In this document: in pieces, positions 46,560-58,900 of the stretch
Position numbering within the stretch: the stretch's first letter is position 1
How the letters are laid out: the number at the start of each line of letters is the position of its first letter
Assembly (NCBI GenBank): GCA_030544215.1
Contig: JARZZO010000008.1
Coordinates: 32,155,614 to 32,219,613 of the forward strand
Direction: 5' to 3'
DNA: 64,000 bases
From: Zantedeschia hybrid cultivar
Taxonomy: Eukaryota; Streptophyta; Magnoliopsida; Alismatales; Araceae
Notes under the pieces: generated by a model
What the model was told of the DNA's origin: nothing
The model's database searches: none
Seen by the model: the letters and a program-made list of their open reading frames with translations, nothing else
Program-made: the position numbers and the translations under genes

Positions 46560-47110
46560 TGGATTAATCGATTAACAAAATTGAGGTTAATCAAAATCAA
46601 AACAAGCATTTATTTTGATTAGCCGTCAAATGGTGAAATCAATTAGCAGGTCAAAGACCAAATTGATTAATTAGATCAAAGACAAATCGACTGACTATAC
46701 AAAGACTAAATTTATTGACAGTTTACAAGGTAATCAATTAGCAGAACAAAAGGTAATCGATTAGCAAATTAAAACCAAATCGATAAGTAGAACAAAAATG
46801 TAATTGATTAGTGGAGTAAAACCTATCGATCAGTAAAACAAAAGGTAATTGAGTAGCAGAGTAAAGCCTAATCGATAAGTAGAATAAAAGGTAATCGATT
46901 AGTAGAGTAAAACCTAATCGGCAAGTAAAGCAAAGGGTAATTGAGTAAAGCCTAATCGATAATTAGAGCGAAGGGTACTTGATTAGCTGAACAAAAACCT
47001 AATCGATTAACAAGACAAGGGACAAATTGATTAGCTTAAGAAAAGCCCAATCAATTAACAGATCAAAGACATATCGATCATCAATTAACTGATCAAAGAC
47101 ATATTCCTTA
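46560..47110. repeat. Degenerate tandem repeat, AATCGATTAG-type
   Basis: Variants of AAAGGTAATCGATTAGCAGA recur about every 20 bp, with spacing irregular and units drifted. Between 46380 and 46560 nothing else is recognisable. Confidence 0.7.
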
Positions 47111-47199
47111 ACTAATCACACAAGGTCTATGGTGTGATTATTATGGATTAATCTAACACTATGGATCATATAGTTAATTAACTAAATCAAATGCCAATA

Positions 47200-47620
47200 A
47201 TCAAGCTGAATTACTATTTCACATGATTAAATTAAACTGAACTAAATTATCATTTGGATTGAATGCTCAATCTGAACTAGAATTGATTAAGCTGATCTGA
47301 AATGAATCAGATTGAACAGAAAATAATCAAATGGACTCAAAGGTCAAACTAAATTGAGTTAATAATTTGAACTGAGATTTCAAACTGGACTAAAACAAAT
47401 CAAATTGAACTAGATTAAATTAACTGAATTGAATTGACCAAATGGAATTGAATCAAATTGAATTGAGCTGAGTTAAATCAAATTGAGCTAAAATATTAAA
47501 TTGATCTGAGTCAAACCAAACTGAATAGAAATGTCAATTGAACTAAAAAATTGAACTGAGCTAAATTGAATAATCTAAGCAATTTATCAACTGAATTGAA
47601 TGAATCACATTAAACAAAAT
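47200..47620. repeat. Degenerate short-period repeat, AATTGAACTGA-type
   Basis: Runs of AAATTGAACTGA, AATTGAATTGA and related 10-12 base units, AT-rich and irregular. Confidence 0.65.
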
Positions 47621-49040
47621 CAATCATGATTTTCCAACGGATCAGAATTTCAAACAGTTCACATGAATTATTGAAATACAAACTTAGGACTATCAAATAT
47701 CTGTGCCAAACATAACCATTCATAATTGAAACATATAAAATTCACACATAATATTCAGAACATAACAGACATGCAATCCATCCATCCTTGAGGACCATAC
47801 ATACACCAAGCACCTAAGCAATGAATTGCTATGGTCTTGGATATTATAGCTCTGAGGAGTCTAATTGTCCCACCTCAGAAATACCAAGTCACATGCAATT
47901 TGGGATTTATCAACTTGTTGCCCTTAGGCCCAGTCAAACATATAGATGCTTATATCGAATGGCCCAAACACATACTTAAGGAGGCACTGTCTGGTTTGCA
48001 GTTCTTCATATAATGCATAGATTTCAGAATTTCAATAGAACAGGATATCAAATTCAAAGAATAAGAACTAACAGACTTGATAAACAGAACATAGCTAAAC
48101 AAACGAGTAGAGGATTGAATTAAAATGAGTTCGGATCTAAAACACAACATGAATTCATCAAAGAATTTCTTAGAATCAATTTATACATCTAGAACAAATC
48201 ATCTATGAGTTTCTCTACTAGAATTAGACTCTAATAAGAACTCATATTTCAAAATTTATAGAGCATATTCGAGTTAAAGAATAGATACATATCATAATTT
48301 ATATGGAAATCACAAATATCAGATCAATTTGAATTAGGGAATAGATACATATCATAGGTTATAGTCCAGAACAATTTCAGAACTCAAATTTGATGGATAT
48401 GTAGACTAAGAATAGATCAAATCAATGATCAGATTCAAGAATCAAGTCGAGGAGAACGAAATCATAAATTTAGTGTAGGTTTTTTATAGAAATTATCTCT
48501 TGATAGGGAAGATCCACCTACCTCAATCTATAGCTCCCCAAGAACCCCAAGCCTTATCCTCACATTTATGCTCCAATCGCCATAACCGTCCACAATCCTC
48601 AGAATGAAAAATGGGCACCTTTAGAGTAGAGGGGTCCTATTTAAAGGCTCCCAATACCCTTCTAATTCATGTCAAGATCGGATTCAAGATCTCCTAAACT
48701 TTAATTTAATTATGAGTTAGTTAGATGCCAAACTAGATCACACATTTTTTAACTTACAATTTTAATTCCAACAAACCTTGTTGCTTTCTAGCTTGGAATA
48801 TTGACTTTCACAACTAACTGATCTCCTTAAACTTGCCCAAATGAGCCAGCTTAGCCCACTACTAACCGACAACATTAAAAGCTAATTATAAAAAATAACT
48901 ATCTATAGGTTAACTGTCCAATAGCTATGTTGCTGACTGAATTCCACTGGTATTTAAATAATTTGCCCAATTAACACTTTAAGTTGATTGCTAGCTTATT
49001 ATTCATATTAATTTTCAGATACTTATTTAACACGACATAA
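47621..49040. other. AT-rich TE-derived spacer
   Basis: No gene. On the minus strand a TTTAAATAGGACCCC stretch near 48640 and surrounding sequence resemble an LTR promoter region, but borders are not visible. Confidence 0.35.
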
Positions 49041-49047
49041 CATTGCC

Positions 49048-49201
49048 ATTCAATGTCACTTCATACGGGATCTGATAGCGAGACAGTTAGTGGTCCTTCG
49101 ACATATTTTTACTGATCACATGGTATCGAACCTACTAACTAAACATATTACTAGAAATGCTTTCTTGACCCAAAATAGTGCCATAGGTTTATGTAAATTG
49201 T
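49048..49201 (+). pseudogene. Copia RNase H C-terminal remnant
   Basis: Encodes CHFIRDLIARQLVVLRHIF, then TDHMVSNLLTK and the final IGLCKL stop. This is the usual last segment of Copia pol (consensus ...HFIR...TDxxxADxLTKPL...LGL). It differs from the other Copia family in the window. Upstream pol is gone. Confidence 0.65.
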
Positions 49202-51100
49202 AATATGAGAACAATTTCTATTAACATTAATATAATTGTGCATTCTCTTATTTAGCGTATTTTTTATGGAATATTAGTTTACACATCGAATGCGTCACCA
49301 AGTTAGAATTGACCCTCTCATATGGTAATTTACTTTAGCACTGAGAAAGCAAGCAACATGAGCATTTGGTATCTATGGCGCTAGGAGAGCAAGCAAGATA
49401 CACTTAAAATTTTATTATAAATTATGTCACCTCAGATAAGAGGCGAGATGAGATTCACAGAAGTTTAATACAGGGATATATGACCCCATCTTATATGGCC
49501 TGCTAAAGTTGGATGTGAGTTTCAATATAAGACACTCAGTGGGAGCGACTATGTTATGAGACTCAAGTTAATCGCAGTGGGAATGATTAGACTAAAATCC
49601 GAGTGTTAATTATAATTTAAAAGTGACACACCCACACAGATAGAAGAATACCATAACATGAGTCTCATACTACATGTGCTATATACATGACCGATTAGTA
49701 AGAAGGATGGATAAATCTTTATTTCATCATTGTATGAACTCTTAGATCATATTGTTGATCTCACTTGTACCCTATGTGACCTGAGAATTATGTCATAAAG
49801 AGGAGGTTCGACATCGCTACTTTAATATGATCCTTAAATCTAAGGTTGATATAGTCCAGTAGGATATGTTTAGGAAAGCGGTCAACATTAATCAAATGGA
49901 CATGAGAGTTTAGGGAAGACATATGTATATTGCATCATGCTATATGGATCATACCTCGGAGAACTCAGACAGTTGTGTGCAGACAAAGTTATGATCACAT
50001 GAGATTTGGAACTTAACGCTGCAGTTCTTTATATGAGAGATCTAGAGTGTTAAATCAAGTGAATATTAAATTGTCTGGAGTATCTTGATATTTTTAAAGG
50101 TATTATAGTTTGTTAATTTTGATGACGACTTAATGGACCGCTAATCGCCTAATCAAATTACACTCGTGAGATCGCATGCCCCATTTCCTGTATGACAGAG
50201 GGATTAATTGCAACAGTCGAAAGAAAGAGATAGACTATTGATGATTGCCCTTTGTGGGAAAATGAGAGATATAACTTAATGGCCAGACCCATTTCCATGT
50301 GTCAAGGTAGGGGCCATGCAGAGAAGTTAAGAGGGATGAGAAGTGGGTGCGTCCCACTTGGGAGAGAAGAATATGGGGTGCGGTTGGAACCACATTCCTC
50401 TCTCACCTCTCACTCCTCTTTCACCCGTGCACATTTGGAAACGTGAGGGAGAGAAAGAGAGATGAGGAGCAGCAACTAATCCCTCTCCCTCTCTCTTAGT
50501 TTTGAATTTGAACGGAAGACACACAGAGAGAGAATTATAGGGATAGAGAGAGAGAGAGAGAGGAAAACGTATGGAATACCAAAGTTGGTTGATGTGTTCC
50601 AAACTCTCCCCCTCCAAGGCTCTCCTTCCCCCTTCTCTCCGAGTTCTTTCTAAATGTGCTACTCTCCAAGAAGCCGATCACTAATGAGGTTTTAGTCTTG
50701 AAGCATATATAGAACAGTAGAAGGGGCCGTCTTTGTAGTTCCTTCTGGTCCTGCGAGGTCGATCGGTTTCTTCTTCTATATCGACCTTAAAGGTATAAAA
50801 CCTCACCCATCGTCATGGATCTTCCATGCATGCTTCCACGTATTTTTATTATTTTATGCATGATATTTTATGGCCAAAGACCATCGCATCAAATGTTCCT
50901 CTCATAGTTATTATAGCCGGTGCACCTCAAGAGGACTCAGGGCTCCATATAAATCAGACACGCTACGCCTCATCTGCTTATATTGACGGTCAGTAATCCT
51001 TGGTTTTGGAGATCTACAGCCACCCACGTCAGGCTGGAGTATCCGGATCGTCCCCTTTGAGACCTATGAGAAGGCAGCTGGCTATTTGATATAAGCTTTT
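49202..51100 (+). mobile_element. Probable 3' LTR region following the Copia remnant
   Basis: Directly follows the pol stop. It contains pyrimidine/purine-rich transcribed-type sequence at 50400-50640 and no coding sequence. LTR ends and target duplication are not identified; assigned by position. Confidence 0.35.
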
Positions 51101-53312
51101 AATTCAAACAAAAAAAATAAGGCCGTATTAGCTTTCACTTGAAAGTGTTCTTGAATTTTTACCTAATTATTTGGAGTGAAAAAGACTGATCTTGCTAGTT
51201 TTTTACATAATATTTATTTTGTTTTGATTTTTATTTGATTAAACTAAAAATTTTCAATGTATGAAAATGAGACTCTTAGAGAAGATTTAATTTTTGTAAT
51301 ATTCAAAATTCATTAAAGCTATTTTCACTCAATATTTTTTATATTAAAAAATAAAAATTAAAAGTGACTCTTAAGACTTTGTTAAACACATTCTGAATCT
51401 TATTTAATTGGATACCACAAACATCTTTCTAAAGTCATGAGCGCAAATCTATCAAAAATCAGAGTGCAAATTTGTCAAAAATCGAAGTTGGATCCTTGTA
51501 GCCTTCCCGTCTTCTAGAGAGAATTGGCATTTCTTCACTCACTTTGATAACGAGATAAGCTTAAAATTGTATAAATTATTTCAAGAATAAGTTTTATCTG
51601 ACTTTGATAGTTTAGATTTTTTTTGTTTTGGAGTCAAATGAGTTGTTTCATAAATAAGCAAAGTAAGTCAATCGGAGCAAAATAGCAAAACTACTTATTC
51701 GCCTTATTTTAGTATAAGTTAAAAAATATTTTAAACTGAAATGTCTCTTATTCTGACATAATCAATTCAAAATAAATGATTCTCGAATATTCAACCCATT
51801 TGTCAAATAGAGTGTCACTAATTCTTGATAATTTCATAAGTAATACTTGTTGCACGGCAAAGTGCAATTACACCATTCGAGGATGCAGTTACACACACAA
51901 AAAAAAAGTAATGCCCCATATGGGTTACACATTCATATAACTCGATCTTTGATTTGGAGACTTGAATAATTCTAAACAAAATGAAAAATTATTATTAGAC
52001 CGAACTCATTAAAAGATTTAAAAAAAAACTGTGATGTAGTTGCACCCTTAGATGGGTGTAGCTCCAGCTCCTACTCTAAAAAAAATTTAGGTCTTGCGTG
52101 CGGCCACATCTGGTTTAAACAGAACTTTTACAAATTATCATCATAAATTTCACATTTAAGTAATAACCTCCTTAAATTTCATATTGGTTATTAACTCCTT
52201 TTGCTGTTATTATCATTGGAAACAACTCCTTGCGTCCAATGTTCGAGCAATGCCACCATCTTGTCTTGATCAACCAAGCATTAAAATGATCGTATAGCCC
52301 CATAATTGTGAGAGAGCGAAAGAGAGAGTACAATGGTCCCTCCCTTGTCAACCCACTGTTGTTGAACATGGAGAGAGAGAGAGGGAGAGGGAGGATGCTA
52401 GTGGATATCCCTTATTGGCTGGCTCGGTAGTCTTGAGCCTAAAAGATGTAAATTGGACGGGTTAGGCTGGGTTATGTGATAATTTGTGTCTAATTTAAAT
52501 TCAAAATAGTCCAACTCAATTTTAGCCCAACCTGAATTCAGTCCAAGTTTAACTCAGATTTAACCTAAATTCAACTCCAATTCGATAGTAAATGGGTTGA
52601 GTTGAATTGAATTGGGTTTGTTTGTTTATAAATTGTTTATTAGAAGTGTTTTATTTTTTGTATGAATTGTTACATTAAATTAGGTCAATCCATTTTTGGT
52701 CCAACTTAACTTAGATTTAACTAATGTCAACTCAAATTTAGTTCAACTCAATTTATATAACTTGAGTCAACCAAATTTCCTTTATTATGAGTTAGATTGG
52801 GTTAATGACACCGCTACTTGAGACCTAAGGACCAAGGGGGGACAGCGAGGACGAGAAAATGGGCTTCTTTACAAATGCTTAAAGATTGCACAGAGTTACT
52901 AATAAATATTGAAATTAGAGAAGTTGATGTTAAAGCATAAAAGATCTCAATGCATCATTACATGGGCTTCTTTTCAAATGCTTAAAGATTGCAGAGTTAC
53001 TAATAAATATAGAAATTAGAAAAGTTGATGTTAAAGCATAAAAGATTTCAAGGCATGGTTTCTGTGCAGTCCCTTAAGAAAATGCAACTGCAGCATGGCG
53101 AGACTCGTGCAATCTCTTCCCACCCAAGTCCAACAAGACAACCTCCTAGAAGAGCTCGGCCACCTGTTGTTCAGCCGTCCCCACCCCCCATTTAATCCGG
53201 TCAAAAAGTCGCTCGTTTCGGACAGCCCATTGAATTGGTAAACGCAGCTTTCTACCTGTCTCTCTCTCTTTCTTTCTCTCTCATCCTCTATTTTAACATT
53301 AGGTGGTTCTTA
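51101..53312. other. AT-rich intergenic region
   Basis: No gene. 52440-52800 holds degenerate TCAACTCAA/TTGAGTTGAA repeats. A 102-bp direct duplication lies at 52861-53060. Short GAGA run at 52371-52390. Confidence 0.5.
52861..53060. repeat. Two-copy tandem duplication, ~102 bp
   Basis: Both copies start GGGCTTCTTT and share GCTTAAAGATTGCA, AGTTACTAATAAATAT and GTTGATGTTAAAGCAT. The second copy begins at 52963. Confidence 0.85.
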
Positions 53313-53987
53313 GGGCCGGTTTATTTGATGGATAGGGTATTCCGGATTTTTTATATATGTATCTCTTATACTTAGAACAACAAGAATTCTCTTTGGAACA
53401 TTTTTTCTTATTCTAAGAATAAATAATTCGAATTTTTTAGGTTAGTTGAGTTACTCTACTTATATCGAGAATAACGCGGCTGCGTCAAGAATAACGCGTC
53501 CGACTCTCAAACTTGAATTTGCAGAATAAACGTCATAAATCGTCCTATTCGACCCCTTATTCTCCCGGGCCAAAGAAATTTGACTCCTGAAATTTGGAAC
53601 ATTTTTTCTTATTCTAAGAATAAATAATTCGAATTTTTTAGGTTAGTTGAGTTATTCTACTTATATTCAGAATAACGCGGCTGCGTCAAGAATAACGCGT
53701 CCGACTCTCAAACTTGGATTCGCAGAATAAACGCCATAAACCGTCCTATTCGACCCCTTATTCCTCCGAACAAACGGGCCAAAGAAATTTGACTCCTGAA
53801 ATTTGGAACATTTTTTCTTATTCTAAGAATAAATAATTCGAATTTTTTAGGTTAGTTGAGTTATTCTACTTATATTCAGAATAACGCAACTGCGTCAAGA
53901 ATAACCGTCCGACTCTCAAACTTGGATTCGCAGAATAAACGTCATAAATCGTCCTATTCGACCCCTTATTCCCCGAACAAACGGGCC
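53313..53987. mobile_element. MITE-like element with tandemly repeated interior
   Basis: The left end GGGCCGGTTTATTTG and the inverse of the right end, GGCCCGTTTGTTCGGGG, are similar terminal inverted repeats like those of plant PIF/Harbinger-type MITEs. TTA precedes the left end, but the right flank does not match, so the target duplication is not confirmed. The interior contains three copies of a 200-209 bp unit. Confidence 0.45.
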
Positions 53988-54007
53988 AAAGAAATTTGAC
54001 TCCTGAC
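53393..54007. repeat. Tandem repeat, three units of 200-209 bp
   Basis: Units start TTTGGAACATTTTTTCTTAT at 53393, 53593 and 53802 and run to CTCCTGA. Each has CTGCGTCAAGAATAAC, an AGAATAA-rich part and a GGGCCAAAGAAATTTGAC end. Copies are closely similar. Confidence 0.92.
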
Positions 54008-54380
54008 GTCCGTGATAAAGAGAATTGTAAAAGTTATGGTATAATAGTCATCTTTTTTTTGAAAGTATAATGGACATGAACTCTATATAACTCCATGGTA
54101 CTGATGGCTTATACCTAATGTCTTTCTAAGGTAAATAGGCTAAAATGATCGAGATGAATAACTTATTCGGCCGTCAAACATCATCATGTCATTAAAAGAG
54201 AATAAAATAGACCAAGTACAAACTTTGATGACCAAATTGGCCATGTGGCACGATGACGTATATATTCTGATCTCTTGTTATGAGTCTTGTGACAATGGAC
54301 GAATAATTTTCTCCTGAAGAGTTGTAGTGCCACTGTCTTATTTGGTTTGATTACATTTGATATGGTTGTCACTATTAGCT

Positions 54381-54720
54381 TTTTTTTTTTTTTTCTTTAT
54401 TTTTTTCCTTTTGAAGGGTGATTCAGAGGCCACGAGTACAAGTATTTACAAATGACCAAAATTCCAACCAAATGGGACCTGAGATATCCTCCAAATATTT
54501 TGGAACAAATTTCGAAATAGTCAAAAGTTCCGCCTGATTAGGCGAGGATTCTGAGTCGAACTAATTTTTCGAAAAGATAATTTTACGGACCAGGAGATAA
54601 ATATCCCAACAACATCTAAGATTACATGATTAAAAAAATGTTAAACTTCAATCAAATTTGAACCTGCCACCTCCCAAACAAAAGATAGACCGCGAACCAA
54701 CTCCAGTGGGGGGCTGGTTG
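54381..54720 (-). mobile_element. SINE with 18-bp target duplication
   Basis: A 340-bp insert flanked by identical TGGTTGTCACTATTAGCT at 54363-54380 and 54721-54738. The minus strand ends in a poly-A tail (T14 at 54381 on plus). Near its 5' end a box B-like GGTTCAAAT (54655-54663) lies about 35 bp after a box A-like GGAGTTGGTTCGCGG (54690-54704), as in tRNA-derived SINEs. Long direct flanks plus an A tail indicate LINE-mediated insertion. Confidence 0.8.
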
Positions 54721-54738
54721 TGGTTGTCACTATTAGCT

Positions 54739-55039
54739 GAGACCATGTGAACGCAGCTAGTCTAATGGACGCTGAACGTTGTCGGCCACCCACTTATCTG
54801 GAATTCTCATGTCAAGGCGTTCATACCTCTGCCTTTACATCAACAAACAACTTTGATCCTGTTGTTACTCTCAAGTTAGCTAGGAGGATATTTTTAGATA
54901 ATAATCTTTTTGTTGTCCGATGAATGCAAAAAAAATAGTTAGCATTTATATTAACAAGGAACAAGTCATAATTTTATCTATATATATATATATTTGCATT
55001 AATGACAATTTTGAAATTATTATCAATGAGAATCAATTC

Positions 55040-55071
<32 letters not shown>

Positions 55072-55984
55072 ATTATACATAACGCTCCTGTACATCATTC
55101 TACTTGCATATAACTTAACCCATCAGCTTGACAAAGTAGCAAATATATTATTCATACACAAGATTGGATTTTCTGGATTTTTGTATACTTTCACTCACAC
55201 GTGGATGTGGATGAGATATATTTGATACTTATTCGCTTTTTTAAAGTAAGTGACTTATTTATTCTCATCTATACGTGAATAAAAATATATAAAAGTCTAG
55301 AAAAAAAGGTTAAGAAGATCTCATCTCTTCACATAGGAGATATTAATGTTGGTTTGATAGCAGAATTGTTCACTCCAATATAAGTAATTGTGGATAACCT
55401 CTATTGAGATAAGACTTGATACCTTTATTCTAATTTCGTTCAAAATAAACCATTCTAGTTAGCTTAAATAAACAACTATACAAGGGGTGTTTTTCTCTTA
55501 TTTATTCTGAAAGAACTAATTCCCACCTGATATAGGGATATTCACCCATATAAAACTAATGAGGAGGAATAAATATTTTGCTACCAAACCAGTTTCCAAA
55601 AAATTGCTAACATAATTATTATTATTTTTAAATGGCATTATTATCACGGGCGGCCATGACTGGTCAGAAGGAAACCACCTTTCTTTGTCTTGCCACGCGC
55701 GCGCCCCCACGCCATATACAACTTCCATTTCTCTTCCTCATCGCCTCCATCTCCGCGCCTTCCTTTCCTAACTCTCTCTCTCTCTCTCTCTCTCTCTAAT
55801 CTGAATAGGCAGACAGAGGTGGTCTAGTGAGAAATAAACAAGCTCACAAGCAAGGCGGGGGGCACAAAAAAATCTCATTTTTGATTGAGCTGTCAAGGTG
55901 GGTTCTGCTGAGGCCTGGCCTTTCCTGCGAGGACCAAAGGTGTCTGCTTTGATGGGTGCTTGATTTGTGGCCGTGAGAAGCGTG
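54739..55984 (+). promoter_or_regulatory. Upstream region and 5' UTR of the kinase gene
   Basis: A TA/GA microsatellite lies at 54977-55070. A TATAAAA lies at about 55544 and CATATACAA at about 55712. A CT run (Y patch) at 55769-55797 is typical near plant transcription starts, so the 5' UTR probably begins near 55750. No competing ORF. Confidence 0.45.
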
Positions 55985-58900
55985 ATGGGCAACTGCGGGA
56001 CCTCTCCTTCGCGAGTGGACAGCGCGCAGAACGCCGCCGGTGAGATCCCCGGGCTTTTTTTTTCTTCCAATCCTCTCCATGGCTAGTCTCCTATTTGATT
56101 AAGGTTCTGGGTTCTCCTGGCTTCTGGAAGGAATTGGTGTGCCTGTGCATGATGAGGGGTTGTGTTCTTGGGGTGTTTAGTTGTGGTGGGTCAGTAGGAT
56201 TCAGCTGAATTGCTGCTCAAATCTGTGAAAAATCCATCTTTCCTTCTTTGTGAATTGTGATTGTTTTGGATTTTTTTGGACGTTCAGATATTATCATCTG
56301 TTGATCTTCTTTCTTATGGTTTCTAGTGTACCTTTTTGGTTGATTGTTGGCGGTGTTGCCAATTATTGGATTGCTGTTTGAATCCCACACTGCAAATTCC
56401 TCATAGAATTGAAGTGTCCCTCAAAAATCGGTTCCTTTATTACCTGGTTTTGTTCTTTGTCTATCTGGATCATGGGTCTCTGTGTTTATGTGATTTGATG
56501 ATTGTGGGACTTGTTCTTCTATTTTTTTCCTTTCCCCCCATAAGCAGACCCTAAATGGGTGTGACTTCGTGTTCATGTCACTTGATGATTGTAGCACTTA
56601 TTCTTTTTATTTTTGGGTTGCTACAAGCAGACTCCTCAAGAGGAAATACCAAGACAGGTTTATCCTTTCCATCCACTCGGACGACGTCTACAACGCCTTC
56701 CACCTTGACAGTACCATCTTACAGTGGGAAGAGTACTGATGAGTCTCTTCCTACTCCAAGAACAGAAGGTGAGATCCTATCGTCCTCCAATTTGAAGGCC
56801 TTCGCCTTCAGTGAGCTCAGAAGTGCCACGAGAAACTTCCGACCAGACAGCCTCCTTGGGGAAGGGGGATTTGGTTATGTTTTCAAGGGTTGGATAGATG
56901 AAGAGACCCTTATTGCGACAAGGCCCGGATCGGGCATGGTCATAGCTGTTAAAAGACTTAAGCCCGAAGGGTTCCAGGGGCACAAGGAGTGGCTGGTACG
57001 TCGATTTGCTAGCTTTTGTATCTTTCCTTATTTTCTGTATTCCTATGTTTTCTTGTTCTTCATTCTGCAATTAACTACAGTTGTATATCTTTTCTTGCAG
57101 ACAGAAGTCCAATATCTTGGTCAGCTTCACCATCCAAATTTGGTTAAACTATTTGGGTACTGTTCAGAAGGTGATAATCGGCTTCTAGTTTATGAGTTCA
57201 TGCCAAAAGGCAGCTTGGAGAATCACCTATTCAGGAGTAAGTATGTCTGCATTGCATGAACATATGCGTTCCATTTTGCCTTCCATAGTTTCATTTGAAC
57301 TAGCATCAGAACACAATTCATAATGTAGATGGGATATGCTTCTTATGTTAGTCTGTTTTGAGAAAGGTTAAGGGGCTGTTTCTGTGATACAGTGTGCATC
57401 TTTTCCAAGAATACAAAAAATAAACTTTTCTGGTGGTTTAGTATGACAATGAAGAATATCATGTAGGATTTAATGAGATATATGCTCATTTATCATTCAC
57501 ATTCTTGATTCAGCTTTTCCATTTCATTTTCAGTTTACAAGTCCACTAATTTGTGCCGATCTACTCTTTCCTTCAAACACCACCTCTTAAACTCAGATTC
57601 TTCTCAATTTATTAATGTCTTGGTGATATTTCAAGGCATTCTCTGCACTGCCTTTATCTTGATTGTCAGCATGTTCTCATACTGTAAATCTGCCACAAAA
57701 ATGTATAGAAAGAAAATATATCACATTTCAATTGAGTAAGAGTACAATCAGGAAAGCAAGTGATCTTTGGAGTTGCTTCTTAAGGGGGCCTTTTGTTACC
57801 AGAAAGGTGCTAGGTTCGAATGAAAGAATCACATTATGATAAGTTGCCTGTGTTGCATGCATGTGCGTTTCTCTGTCTTTCATTTGAACTAACATCAGAA
57901 TGCAATAAATAATAGGATATATAGGATATAGCTTGTTATCTTTTCAGAGAGCTAAAGAGCTGCTACTGACATACAGTGTGCATGACTTCCAATAACAGAA
58001 GAAGTAAACAGTCTCAATATTACACTACAATGAAGACTATTTTTAGGATTTAGTGAGTATGTGCGTGTTCCTCATTCACACTTCAACTCAGCTTTTCCAT
58101 TTGGTTTCAGTTTTACAGGTCCAATAATTTGTGTGTACTGATCTTCTCTCCCTTTCAAAGACAACATCTTTTGTAACTCAGAATCTTACTCAGCTTGTTA
58201 GTTTCTTGGTGATATAAGGATGTTTTCTTCTCTGCCTTTATGTTGATGGTCAACATGCTCTATCTGTCATTTTCTCTAAAAATAAGTACAAACAAAGGGT
58301 ATCTTATTTCAAGTGAGGAAGCATACTATCAAGAAAGTGATGATCTTAGAATTGATCTGTAATGTTGCTGTTATTATTGCAAGATTTCTAGCTGTGCTAG
58401 TAGAAGATAACATATTGAATGAAAGAACAAGATTATGATATTCTTGTGGACTAGATTATGATAGACAGAGTGATATCTTGTCATCTGGAGTATTCAAAGG
58501 GAAATAAATGGGTAGATCATGATCAATACAGCTGGCAATGCCCCTTTTATCTAGCCTGGAGGCTTTTGCTTCAAAGCTGGGAATAGCTTCTATGCACAAG
58601 GAGAAGAGGCAAGGCTGCCTACGTCTTTACCCTTACCAGATCCTGCGATTGGGGAAGACTCATGGCACTGGGCTGATTTATTTATTTATTTATTTTAATC
58701 ATTCCCATTACAGATTCTGATCACAAAGTGATGTTTGCAATGCGCATGTGTTATTTTTTCTATGAGGTATAAGTATTCCATTGTGTAAGTTTGTGTGGTG
58801 ATCCTGATTCTATGTTTCCCTTTTTCCTATGAATAACTTGGGAATGACAGCTGTCATTTTTATGCTATAATTACTGCCCTTTTACCTTTTTTTAGTTATG

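Noticed and set aside
46560..47110. Possible CRISPR array
   Set aside because: Units are degenerate and irregular with no constant spacer length, in plant nuclear DNA.
56555..57259. Kinase start in the ORF beginning at 56555
   Set aside because: It reads through an intron; the MGNC start at 55985 with a GT-AG intron gives the family-typical acylated N-terminus.
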